DNA from: BOG-908 sp964657885
GTDB taxonomy: Bacteria > Pseudomonadota > Alphaproteobacteria > Acetobacterales > Acetobacteraceae
NCBI GenBank assembly: GCA_964657885.1
Contig: CAZZWO010000157.1
Span: 1-7,376, forward strand
Direction: 5' to 3'
Length of the DNA: 7,376 nucleotides
Positions 1 through 7,252 of the stretch are shown here, in pieces; positions within the stretch are counted from its first letter, which is position 1; the number at the start of each line of letters is the position of its first letter. The position numbers were made by a program, and so were the translations under genes. The notes below the pieces were generated by a model that did no database searches, was not told the origin of the DNA, and was given only the letters and a program-made list of their open reading frames with translations.

Positions 1-1211
1 TCCGGTAGCAGTTCGCGCATGCGCCGGCCGAAGCTGCGGAGGCTGGGCTCGTTGATGCCGAGGGGTCCTGTCGTGTAGCTGCGCGATGCCATGCCGTGCT
101 GCACGCGTTCGATCAGGTCGCGATCCTCAAGGCTGACGGTGCGGTTGATCCGCCAGTTGAGGTAGCGCGCCGCCCGCATTTCACGCCGCGCATCGGGCAG
201 GACGTAGGCGATCTCGCGGATGATGGTGCGCGTCGGGGAGACCGGGATGCTCTGCATGAAATCGACCTGGTCGGGGTACACGTCGAATGCGATGTTCGGC
301 CAAAGCTTGTAGTAGGACCATAGACGTTTGCGATCCGCGGGCAGATGCGGCACGTCCGGCAGGAAGTGCTGGTACAGCCGTTCGGACAGGCTGCGCGACG
401 GCGCTTCCAGCAGCGCGCCCCACATCTTGTCCACCCATTCGCGGGATTCGACGCCGTAGCCACGGCCGAACAGCCGGGTCAGGCCGGGATGCGCCACGCG
501 GATATGCAGCGCGTCGGAATAATTGTCGCCGACGTTCTTCCAGTTCACCGCACGCTCACGCAGCGTCACCCGGCCGAGCGGCACCATCTCCTCGAGCCGG
601 TAGAGCGCGAGTTCCGCATCGTACGGCGCCATCATCTCGGCAACGCTCGGGATGCCCGCGCCGCCGGAACCCCGGTCCAGTCTGACGAAGATGAAACCGC
701 GATAGACTTCGAGGTCGACCGGCACCAGGCCATGGTGGCTCAGGTCGAGTGCACCAAACGCCGACCGTTCCGGCAGTCCGAGCAGGCGCCCGTCGAGCCC
801 GTAGGTCCAGGCGTGGTAGGGGCACACCACCCGGCTGCCGCACGAGCCCGATGCACCGTCCAGCAGGCGGGCCGCTCGATGGCGGCACACATTGTAGAAG
901 GCGCGCGGCTGCATGTCCTCGCCGCGCAGGACTACGATCGTCTCGCCGAGGAAATCCAGCGTGTGGTAGCGGCCTGGCCCGGCGATGTCGCTCAGGTGGC
1001 AGACCACCTGCCAGGACGGCCGGAACACCCGCTCGCGCTCGGCCTCGAAAAAATGCGGGTCGTGATAGATCCACGCCGGCAGACTCAGATCCTCGGCCGG
1101 GTCGTGCGTACCCGCTTGCGGCCCGGATTGCGCGCCCGCTTGTGGGCGAGATTGTGCGCGGGCGGAAACCTCCCACGTGTCAGCCGTTAGGGGCGAAGTC
1201 GGCGGCGGCAT
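1..1211 (-). CDS. Rieske non-haem iron oxygenase, alpha (catalytic) subunit, C-terminus cut by window edge
   Basis: Translating the minus strand from the ATG at 1211 gives 403 residues open to the window edge. A Rieske domain holds the 2Fe-2S ligands C109, H111, C130 and H133 (CRH, then CPYH). The catalytic domain holds NWKNVGDNYSDALH followed by IRVAHP: D233, H236 and H241 fit the D-x2-H-x4-H pattern of the mononuclear iron site, and D363 in LEDRDL is the likely third ligand. The family activates O2 to hydroxylate or demethylate aromatic or quaternary-amine substrates, taking electrons from a separate reductase not seen here. The usual length is about 400-450, so only a short tail is missing. 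I chose the 1211 start because GAGGGA lies 9 nt upstream; an in-frame ATG at 1262 would add 17 residues but has a poor ribosome site. Residues 11-37 form a Q/P/A/G-rich extension before the conserved part. The gene is divergent from the molybdenum hydroxylase operon. Family call is secure; substrate is unknown. Confidence 0.93.
   Translation of the reverse strand, partial: MPPPTSPLTADTWEVSARAQSRPQAGAQSGPQAGTHDPAEDLSLPAWIYHDPHFFEAERERVFRPSWQVVCHLSDIAGPGRYHTLDFLGETIVVLRGEDMQPRAFYNVCRHRAARLLDGASGSCGSRVVCPYHAWTYGLDGRLLGLPERSAFGALDLSHHGLVPVDLEVYRGFIFVRLDRGSGGAGIPSVAEMMAPYDAELALYRLEEMVPLGRVTLRERAVNWKNVGDNYSDALHIRVAHPGLTRLFGRGYGVESREWVDKMWGALLEAPSRSLSERLYQHFLPDVPHLPADRKRLWSYYKLWPNIAFDVYPDQVDFMQSIPVSPTRTIIREIAYVLPDARREMRAARYLNWRINRTVSLEDRDLIERVQHGMASRSYTTGPLGINEPSLRSFGRRMRELLP
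1110..1157 (-). repeat. 24-bp tandem duplication in the oxygenase N-terminal extension
   Basis: Two adjacent 24-bp units (1110-1133 and 1134-1157) are identical at 18 of 24 positions by eye. On the minus strand they encode AQSRPQAG followed by AQSGPQAG, residues 19-34 of the Rieske oxygenase. Most differences are silent. The repeat keeps the reading frame and sits in a low-complexity stretch before the conserved domain, so it probably lengthens a flexible N-terminal tail. Confidence 0.75.
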
Positions 1212-1334
1212 CGTGTGAATTCCCTCGGCGTCCGTGACCGTCAACCCGAATGATCTCCCCATCTGCCATCAGCCTAGACCAGCCGCGAGGCGATGGCAGC
1301 CAACCTGGCACGAACCGCCTAGCCGGAGAACCCG
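1212..1334. promoter_or_regulatory. Divergent intergenic region between the oxygenase and molybdenum hydroxylase operon
   Basis: This 123-bp gap separates the start codons of two oppositely directed genes, so promoters for both units must lie here or inside the gene starts. An in-frame TAG at 1320-1322 closes the small-subunit reading frame just upstream of its ATG. Ribosome sites are visible at both ends: GGAG at 1325-1328 for the plus-strand gene and GAGGGA on the minus strand, 9 nt before 1211. I could not identify a convincing -35/-10 pair; a TTGACG on the minus strand has no good -10 partner. No regulator gene is in the window. Confidence 0.6.
1263..1299. promoter_or_regulatory. Perfect 8-bp dyad, candidate operator
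   Basis: CTGCCATC at 1263-1270 is the exact reverse complement of GATGGCAG at 1292-1299, with 21 nt between the arms and arm centres 29 bp apart, about three helical turns. The dyad lies near the middle of the divergent region, where a shared regulator could bind. By a rough estimate a match of this length somewhere in a gap this size would arise by chance about one time in ten, so the call is tentative. Confidence 0.25.
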
Positions 1335-1838
1335 ATGTCCGACACCGATAGTCGAACCGCCACGTGCCGCGTGGCGCTGCATGTGAACGGACACACCCAC
1401 GAGCTGACGCTGGACACCCGCACCACGCTGCTGGATGCACTGCGCGAGCATCTCGGCCTGACCGGTACGAAGGTCGGCTGCAACCATGGAACCTGTGGCG
1501 CCTGCACGGTCCATATAGACGGGCGGCGGCAGCTCGCCTGCCTGGTGCTGGCCGCGAGTGCATCCGGGCGCGAAATCCTGACGATCGAGGGACTGGCCGG
1601 CGCCGGCGGCGTGCCGCATCCGATGCAGGCCGCCTTTGCCGAACACGACGCGCTCCAGTGCGGCTACTGCACGCCGGGGCAGATCATGTCGGCGGTCGCC
1701 TGCATCGAGGAGGGTCATGCGGGCAGCGACCATGCAATCCGCGAGTATATGAGCGGCAATCTGTGCCGCTGCGCCGCCTACCCGAACATCGTCGCGGCCA
1801 TCAGGGCGGTGGCAGACACCCAGCGCAAGGCGGCCTGA
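1335..1838 (+). CDS. Molybdenum hydroxylase small subunit, two 2Fe-2S clusters (xanthine oxidase family)
   Basis: The 167-residue protein passes electrons from the molybdenum centre to FAD. The N-terminal plant-ferredoxin-like domain has VGCNHGTCGACTVHIDG, giving ligands C49, C54, C57 and C69. The C-terminal helical domain has LQCGYCTPGQ and NLCRC, giving C109, C112, C144 and C146 with 31 residues between the pairs, the classic CoxS/PaoA/HcrC layout. Length is normal for a cytoplasmic member. GGAG lies 6 nt before the ATG, and the in-frame TAG at 1320 fixes this as the earliest possible ATG. E. coli PaoA is longer because of a Tat leader; none is present here, so the complex should stay in the cytoplasm. 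The next gene starts 1 nt after its stop. Confidence 0.96.
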   Translation: MSDTDSRTATCRVALHVNGHTHELTLDTRTTLLDALREHLGLTGTKVGCNHGTCGACTVHIDGRRQLACLVLAASASGREILTIEGLAGAGGVPHPMQAAFAEHDALQCGYCTPGQIMSAVACIEEGHAGSDHAIREYMSGNLCRCAAYPNIVAAIRAVADTQRKAA

Positions 1839-1839
1839 C

Positions 1840-2823
1840 ATGCAGCCATTCACCTATAGCCGCCCCGACACCCTTGACGAGGCGTTGATCGAAGCCGCCA
1901 AGCCCGGTGCGGCGCTGCTCGCCGGGGGTACGACGATGGTCGACCTGATGCGCGGCGACCTCGCGGCGCCGGAGCGGGTCGTCGATATCGGCCACCTCCC
2001 CGATTTGGCGAAGATCGACGTATCGGGGCCGGTGCTGCGGTTCGGCGCGCTGGTCCGCATGGCGGATGCGGCCGAGGACCCGGTGCTGCTGCGCGACTAT
2101 CCGGCGCTGACCGAAAGCCTGCAGCTTGCCGCCTCGCAGCAGCTGCGCAACGCGGCGACGCTCGGCGGCAACATCCTGCAGCGCACCCGCTGCCCGTATT
2201 TCCGCAACGGCGTGTCGCCCTGCAACAAGCGGGTCCCCGGCTCCGGCTGCTCGGCGCTGGAGGGCGAAGACCGCGAAATGGCGCTGTTCGGGATTTCCGA
2301 CCAGTGCGTGGCCAATTACCCCGGCGATTGGGGGACCGCTCTCGCCGCTTTCGACACCGCAATCGAGATCCGCTCCGCCGGCGGCCAGCGCACCATCCCG
2401 TTCGCCAAGTTCCATGTTCCCTACGGCGAGGATCCGGCGCGCGAGACGGTGCTGGAGCCGGGCGAGATCGTGACGGCAATCCTGGTTCAGGCGACCCCGG
2501 CCGGCCGGCGTTCCACCTACGTGAAGGTGCGTGACCGCGAGAGCTACGCCTACGCCCTGGTGTCTGCGGCAGTGGCGCTCGAGATGGACGGCGACACGGT
2601 GCGGACCGCGCGGGTGTCGCTGGGCGGCGTCGCGTCGAAGCCGTGGCGCTCGACCGAGGCCGAGGAGGCGCTGACCGGCCGCAAGCTTACCGAAGCCGTA
2701 GGGCTGGAGGCTGGCCGGGCGGCCTTCGCGGGCGCGCGGCCGGGCCGTCACAACGCTTTCAAGATCGAGTTGGGCCACCGCGTCGTTGCGCGCGCGGCCC
2801 TCACCGCAAGCCAGAGGAACTAG
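1840..2823 (+). CDS. Molybdenum hydroxylase medium subunit, FAD-binding, with PaoB-like 4Fe-4S insertion
   Basis: This 327-residue subunit binds FAD and transfers electrons from the Fe-S clusters to the final acceptor. The FAD-binding motif is LLAGGTTMVDLMR (residues 26-38), and the second flavin-domain motif is ATLGGNILQ (106-114). Directly after it comes RTRCPYFRNGVSPCNKR and then PGSGCSAL, with C118, C128, C137 and a further C156. This cysteine-rich insertion is characteristic of E. coli PaoB (YagS) and of the 4-hydroxybenzoyl-CoA reductase beta subunit, where it carries a 4Fe-4S cluster; ordinary xanthine dehydrogenase and CoxM proteins lack it. The ARVSLGGVASKPWR segment (257-270) belongs to the CO-dehydrogenase flavoprotein C-terminal domain. 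Length is close to that of PaoB. The ATG follows the previous stop with one base between, so translation is probably coupled. Cluster assignment is inferred from cysteine spacing. Confidence 0.95.
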   Translation: MQPFTYSRPDTLDEALIEAAKPGAALLAGGTTMVDLMRGDLAAPERVVDIGHLPDLAKIDVSGPVLRFGALVRMADAAEDPVLLRDYPALTESLQLAASQQLRNAATLGGNILQRTRCPYFRNGVSPCNKRVPGSGCSALEGEDREMALFGISDQCVANYPGDWGTALAAFDTAIEIRSAGGQRTIPFAKFHVPYGEDPARETVLEPGEIVTAILVQATPAGRRSTYVKVRDRESYAYALVSAAVALEMDGDTVRTARVSLGGVASKPWRSTEAEEALTGRKLTEAVGLEAGRAAFAGARPGRHNAFKIELGHRVVARAALTASQRN

Positions 2824-2826
2824 ACC

Positions 2827-5040
2827 ATGGATGGAGGCATCGGCCTTCCCGTCATCCGCCGCGATGCGGCCGCCAAGGCCAGCGGCGCCGCCCAGTACGC
2901 GGCCGACTTCCCGCATGCAGGCACCGCCTACGCCGCGCTGACCACCAGCGCGGTCTCGCGAGGCCGGATCACCCGCATCGACACCGGCCGGGCCGAGGCG
3001 GTGCCGGGGGTGCAGCTGGTGCTGACGCATCGCAGCCTGAACGAGGGCATCGGCAAGGAGACCTTCGCGATGAAGGGCGGGCACATGCAGAGCTCGTTCA
3101 TGCCGCTCACTTCCGACGAGGTGCACTACGCAGGGCAGATCGTTTCGCTGGTGATCGCCGACACGCAGGAGGCGGCGGAGCAGGCTGCCCGGCTGGTCGA
3201 TATCGACTATGAAATGCAGCCTGCATCCGCGTCGATGCACGATGAGGGGCGCACCGAACAGCCGCTCGACGACAAGTCGATCGATGTCGGCGATGCCGAA
3301 GCGGCCTTCGAGGCGGCGCCGGTCAAGGTGGACTCGACCTATGTGACGCCGGCGCAGCATCACAACCCGATCGAGCTGTATGCCACCTCGGCGGAATGGC
3401 GTGATGGCAAGCTGCTGGTGCACGTGCCGAGCCAGTGGGTGGTGGGCACGCAGTTCGGCCTGGCCAGCATCTTCGGCATCCCGCCCGAAGACGTGCACAT
3501 CGAGAACCCGTATGTCGGCGGCGGCTTCGGCGGCAAGGCGACCATCCTGCCGCACACCGTGCTGGTGGCGATGGCGGCCCGCCGGCTTGGCCGGCCGGTA
3601 AAGCTGGTGGTGCCGCGCGAGGCGATGTTCACCGTCGGTTCGTTCCGGCCGGCGACGCGCAGCCGGGTCCGGCTGGCAGCCGAGCGCGACGGCACCATCC
3701 GCGCCGTGCTCCACGAGCAGGCGGGCCAGAGTGCGATGATCGACCACGTGGCCTTCGCGGTGACCGAAGTGACGGCGCGGATGTACGCGTCGCCGAACAT
3801 CCGGGTGCGCGAGTCGATCGTCGGCACCGACGTGAACACGCCCGGATTCCAGCGCGCGCCGGCCGAAGCGCCCGGCTTCTTCGGCTTCGAATCCGCCGTG
3901 GACGAGCTGGCGGTGGCACTCGACATGGACCCGGTGGCGTTGCGGGCGAAGAACGAGCCGGCGAGGGATCCCGTGGGCAACCTGGAATGGAGCAGCCGCA
4001 AGCTGACTGAATGCTTCACCCGCGGCGCCGAGTTGTTCGGCTGGAGCAGGCGGACATCGAAACCGGGCAGCATGAAGGCCGATGACGGCACGCTGATCGG
4101 CTGGGGCTGCGCCACCGCCTGCTACCCGTCGGCGGCCGGCCCGTCATCGGCGCGGATACGGCTTTCGGCCGACGGCACCTGCATCGTCTCATTGTCGGCG
4201 CACGATCTCGGCACCGGCGCCTACACCGTGATGGGACAGATCGCCGCCGACGTGCTGGGCGTGCCGAACCACCTGGTGCGCGTGGTGCTGGGCGACACGA
4301 CCTTGCCGTCGGGCTCGCTCGCCGGCGGATCGATCACTACCAACTCGTCGGGCTCCGCGGTCTACACCGCCGCCTGCAAGGTTCGCGACACGCTGCTGCA
4401 CGCGGCGGGCGGCGGATCGCTGGTCGCCGGCATGGTGATCTCGCCCGATGGCAGCAGCAGGAAGGTTACGGACGTGCTGGGCAGTGCCACCGGTGGGATG
4501 ATCGAGGAAACTGCCGTCTGGAAGCCGGACAGCATCAGCGACGAGCAGATGCGGAAAGGCCTCGCCGGCGGCATGGCGTTCTCGCCGGCACTGGGCAAAT
4601 ACGCGACCTATTCGTTCGGTGCGCAGTTTGCCGAGGTGCGCGTCGATCCGTTGCTGCGCACCGTGCGGGTGTCGCGCATGGTCGGCGTGTTCGATTGCGG
4701 CCGCATCATCAATCCGCGCACCGCACGCAGCAACCTGATGGGCGGCATGATCTGGGGCGCCAGCTTCGCGCTGCTGGAGGAAACCCAGATCGACAGCAAG
4801 CACGCCCGTTTCGCCAACACCGACCTCGCCGGCTACCATTTCTCGACAAACGCCGACATCGGCGAGGTCACGGTCGAGATGCTTGACGGCAACGACACGC
4901 TCGCCAACCCGATCGGCACCAAGGGCGTCGGCGAGATCGGCATCGTCGGCATGCCGGCCGCGATTGCAAACGCGGTTTACCACGCGACCGGCTTGCGGGT
5001 CCGCCGGACGCCGATCCTGGTGGAGGACCTTCTGGGATAG
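2827..5040 (+). CDS. Molybdenum hydroxylase large subunit, molybdopterin-binding (PaoC/YagR-like aldehyde oxidase or dehydrogenase)
   Basis: This 737-residue catalytic subunit binds the molybdenum cofactor and hydroxylates the substrate with water as oxygen source. The N-terminal a/b hammerhead domain covers about residues 14-130. The molybdopterin domain follows with HHNPIELYATSAEW (178-191), YVGGGFGGK (229-237), and FQRAPAEAPG (341-350), whose R343 aligns with the active-site arginine region of PaoC. GTKGVGEIGIVG near the C-terminus contains E703, the catalytic base conserved across the xanthine oxidase family. Length matches E. coli PaoC (about 730) and is shorter than CoxL. AGAGGA lies upstream of the ATG and overlaps the end of the preceding gene, 3 nt after its stop. 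PaoABC oxidises aromatic aldehydes, but the substrate here cannot be fixed. The XdhC/PaoD-type factor that inserts the sulfurated cofactor is not encoded nearby. Confidence 0.95.
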   Translation: MDGGIGLPVIRRDAAAKASGAAQYAADFPHAGTAYAALTTSAVSRGRITRIDTGRAEAVPGVQLVLTHRSLNEGIGKETFAMKGGHMQSSFMPLTSDEVHYAGQIVSLVIADTQEAAEQAARLVDIDYEMQPASASMHDEGRTEQPLDDKSIDVGDAEAAFEAAPVKVDSTYVTPAQHHNPIELYATSAEWRDGKLLVHVPSQWVVGTQFGLASIFGIPPEDVHIENPYVGGGFGGKATILPHTVLVAMAARRLGRPVKLVVPREAMFTVGSFRPATRSRVRLAAERDGTIRAVLHEQAGQSAMIDHVAFAVTEVTARMYASPNIRVRESIVGTDVNTPGFQRAPAEAPGFFGFESAVDELAVALDMDPVALRAKNEPARDPVGNLEWSSRKLTECFTRGAELFGWSRRTSKPGSMKADDGTLIGWGCATACYPSAAGPSSARIRLSADGTCIVSLSAHDLGTGAYTVMGQIAADVLGVPNHLVRVVLGDTTLPSGSLAGGSITTNSSGSAVYTAACKVRDTLLHAAGGGSLVAGMVISPDGSSRKVTDVLGSATGGMIEETAVWKPDSISDEQMRKGLAGGMAFSPALGKYATYSFGAQFAEVRVDPLLRTVRVSRMVGVFDCGRIINPRTARSNLMGGMIWGASFALLEETQIDSKHARFANTDLAGYHFSTNADIGEVTVEMLDGNDTLANPIGTKGVGEIGIVGMPAAIANAVYHATGLRVRRTPILVEDLLG

Positions 5041-5105
5041 CGGCCATCGCGCCGCTCGCCACGCCGGACGCCACCCCGACCGGACCGGCCGTTTCGCAGC
5101 TTCGG
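5041..5105 (+). other. Spacer with no visible terminator, possibly the true 5' part of the transporter gene
   Basis: These 65 bases between the large-subunit stop and the TTG start of the transporter have no stop codon in the transporter frame, and would read as a short Pro/Ala/Thr-rich N-terminal tail. I see no hairpin followed by a T-run, so read-through from the hydroxylase operon is likely. Confidence 0.45.
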
Positions 5106-6287
5106 TTGCGGGCGCCGGTCTCGGCGGTGTTCCTGTTCCACGGCCTGGTGATGGGCGCGTGGGCGACCCAGGTGCCGCTGTTGCGGGAGCGGCTCGCGCT
5201 CAGCCCGGGCGCGCTGGGGTTGGCGCTGTTCTGCATCTCGGCCGGCGCGATCATCGCAATGCCCGCGACCAGCCGGTTGGCGGCGCCATTCGGCCCGGGG
5301 CCGGTCATCCGGGCCGGTTCGGTGCTGGCCTGTGCATCGTTCGTGGCCGCCGTGCTGGCGCCTGGCCAAGCGGCGCTGTGCGGCTTCCTGCTGGCATTCG
5401 GGATCGGCTTCGGCACGGTCGACGTCGCGATGAACGCCGAGGCGGTGCGGGTGGAGCACCGTGCCGGCAAACCGATCCTCGGCACCGTGCACGCGATGTG
5501 GAGCGTTGGCTCGCTGGCCGGCTCGGCGGGAGGCGCGGCCCTCCTTAGCGTAGTCAGCCCAAGCGTGCAGGCGGCGGGGCTGGCCTGCCTGTCGGTTCTG
5601 GTGATCGTGTTGGCGGCCGGATGGCTTGGGGACGGCGCGTCGGTGCGCGACGCGGCACCGGCCTCCGATAGCCGACCGGTGCCCCGCCCCTGGCGCGACG
5701 AAGCGCTGCTGCTGACCGGGGTGATCCTCTGCATGGCCTTTGCCGTGGAGGGCGCGGTCGCCGATTGGGGCGGGGTGTATTTGCGCGTGGTGCGTCACGT
5801 GCCGGCCGCCCACGCGGCTTTGGGCTACAGCGCGTTCTCCGCCTGCATGGTCGCGATGCGCTTCGCCGGGGACCGGGTTCGCGCACGGCTCGGCAACGCC
5901 GGGGTGCTGGCGGGCGCGTTCCTGGCGGCATGCGGCATCGTGGTCGTGCTGCTGGCGGCATCGCTGCCGCTTGCGATGGCGGGGTTCGGGCTGGCCGGGC
6001 TGGGCCTGGCCAACGTGGTGCCGGCGTTGTTTGCGCTGGCAGGAGGACACGGCGCCGACGCCAACGCTTCCGTCGGTGTCGCCGCCACGCTGGGCTATGC
6101 GGGCGTGCTGGCCGGGCCGCCGCTATTCGGCGCCGCCGCCCAGGCGACGTCGCTGCCCACCGCCATCGGGCTGATCGGGGCGCTGTGCTGCGCCATCGGC
6201 TGCGCGGGCGTGCTGCTTGGGCGGGGAACCGGCCGGCACGGCGTGCGAGCCCTGCACGCGCAGCATACATTTCGTCACGGCGGGTAA
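5106..6287 (+). CDS. Major facilitator superfamily transporter, YbjJ-like; non-ATG start
   Basis: A hydrophobic protein of about 393 residues with roughly 12 membrane segments, starting with helix 1 at residues 4-20. It resembles E. coli YbjJ at several points: FHGLVMGAWATQVPLLRERL (11-30), FGTVDVAMNAEAV (102-114), a GTVHAMWSVGSLAG stretch (126-139), AFAVEGAVADW (211-221) and GVAATLGYAGVLAGPPLFG (324-342). A polar loop at about 175-199 separates the two six-helix halves. The family moves small solutes; the substrate is unknown, but the position behind the hydroxylase operon suggests uptake or export of a related compound. The start is uncertain: the frame has no ATG or usable GTG upstream. 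TTG at 5106 places helix 1 correctly but lacks a clear ribosome site. The frame stays open back into the large-subunit gene, whose last codons contain GGAGG (5022-5026). It is probably cotranscribed. Confidence 0.88.
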   Translation: MRAPVSAVFLFHGLVMGAWATQVPLLRERLALSPGALGLALFCISAGAIIAMPATSRLAAPFGPGPVIRAGSVLACASFVAAVLAPGQAALCGFLLAFGIGFGTVDVAMNAEAVRVEHRAGKPILGTVHAMWSVGSLAGSAGGAALLSVVSPSVQAAGLACLSVLVIVLAAGWLGDGASVRDAAPASDSRPVPRPWRDEALLLTGVILCMAFAVEGAVADWGGVYLRVVRHVPAAHAALGYSAFSACMVAMRFAGDRVRARLGNAGVLAGAFLAACGIVVVLLAASLPLAMAGFGLAGLGLANVVPALFALAGGHGADANASVGVAATLGYAGVLAGPPLFGAAAQATSLPTAIGLIGALCCAIGCAGVLLGRGTGRHGVRALHAQHTFRHGG

Positions 6288-6312
6288 CAGACCACGGTGC
6301 TACAGGGGCGGC

Positions 6313-7242
6313 ATGGACAACGCCGCCTTTGTTGCCTTCAACCGCTTCGGCCTCGGGCGCCGGCCGCAGGATCCGCTGCCAGCCGACCCGCGCGGCTGGT
6401 TGCGCGACCAGGTCACGGCGCCGGACCCGACGCCGGTTGCCGGCCTGACGGACACCCACGCGGCACTGACCGTCGTTGTCCAGCACAACGAGATGCGCCG
6501 CGAGTTCAAGCAGGCGCAGGCCGCCGCGTCCAAGGAACCCGGCGCCGTGGGCGGGGACAAGCCGCCGAACGGCATCGCGATCCTGGCGAAACAGGAGGCG
6601 CACGACCTGCTGGGCAACGCGCTGGTCACCCAGGCGCCGTTCCGCGAGCGGCTGGTCTGGTTCTGGGCCAACCACTTCACGATCGCCGGACGCACGCAGA
6701 TCCCGAACGCGTGCGGCGGCGCCTACATCCGCGAGGCGATCCGGCCGCATGTGACGGGCCGGTTCTCCGCCATGCTGCTGGCGGTGATGCGCCACCCCGC
6801 CATGCTGGCTTACCTGAACCAGGAGCGGTCGGCCGGGCCGGACAGCGTCGCCGGACAGCGCCATCATATCGGGCTCAACGAGAACCTGGCCCGTGAGTCG
6901 CTGGAGCTGCACACCGTCAGCCCGGCGGCCGGCTACACCCAGGCGGACGTGACGAATTATGCGAAGATCCTGACGGGCTGGTCGGTCCAGCTTCGCGAGG
7001 AGCCGCGCGGCTTCCTGTTCCGGCCGAACCTGCACGAGCCGGGCGAGGCCGTCGTCATGGGACGGAGCTGGCCCGAGGGCGAGCAGGGCGGCCTTGCGAT
7101 CCTGGAGTGGCTCGGCACGCATCCGGCCACCTACCGGCACCTTGCGGAGAAGCTGGTGCGGCATTTCGTGGCCGACGAGCCGCCGCCCGAGCAGGTCCGC
7201 CGGATCGAAACGGTGCTGCGCGACACCCGCGGCGACCTGGGA
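6313..7242 (+). CDS. DUF1800-family protein, 3' part missing
   Basis: The first 310 residues show DUF1800 (PF08811) features in order: FNRFGLGRRP near the N-terminus (9-18), RERLVWFWANHFTI (111-124), RHPAMLAYLNQ (160-170), GLNENLARESLELHT (187-201), GYTQADV (207-213), LTGWS (220-224) and LAEKLVRHFVADEPP (277-291). The function of this family is poorly known; members often stand beside a DUF1501 gene. AGGGG at 6304-6308 precedes the ATG by 4 nt, and the transporter stops 25 nt upstream. No signal peptide is seen. Family members are usually 450 residues or more, so at least a third is missing. Similarity fades after VLRDTRGDLG (301-310). The frame happens to stay open to the window end, but from about 7243 onward the DNA is explained by a chemotaxis-receptor fragment on the other strand, so the residues encoded there are not DUF1800 sequence. 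Confidence 0.85.
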
Positions 7243-7252
7243 CGACGATGTC
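7228..7252. other. Junction between two broken, unrelated coding sequences
   Basis: To the left the plus strand reads as DUF1800 up to about 7242; to the right the minus strand reads as a chemotaxis-receptor signalling domain down to about the same place. Both reading frames look plausible across 7228-7245, so the exact breakpoint cannot be set by eye. Neither gene has its 3' part. It may be a rearrangement or an assembly join; no target-site duplication or insertion-sequence end is visible. Confidence 0.6.

Noticed and set aside
345..1190. 281-residue plus-strand open frame
   Set aside because: It is antisense to the Rieske oxygenase, whose minus-strand translation carries all expected metal ligands.
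1218..1246. Possible minus-strand promoter (TTGACG with a box 17 nt later) that would give a leaderless oxygenase transcript
   Set aside because: The -10 candidate AATTCA matches the consensus poorly, and a good ribosome site is present before the ATG, which argues against leaderless expression.
1260..1262. Upstream in-frame ATG for the Rieske oxygenase
   Set aside because: It lacks a good ribosome site, whereas GAGGGA precedes the ATG at 1211 with suitable spacing; the extra 17 residues have no conserved features.
1801..3747. 648-residue open frame on the minus strand
   Set aside because: It lies antisense to the FAD and molybdopterin subunits, both of which show unmistakable family motifs. 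The product is rich in Arg/His/Gly/Ala with no recognisable domain, as expected for a shadow frame in high-GC DNA.
6241..6259. Short hairpin GCGTGC/GCACGC near the end of the transporter gene
   Set aside because: The stem is only 6 bp, lies inside the coding sequence and is not followed by a T-run, so it is not a terminator.
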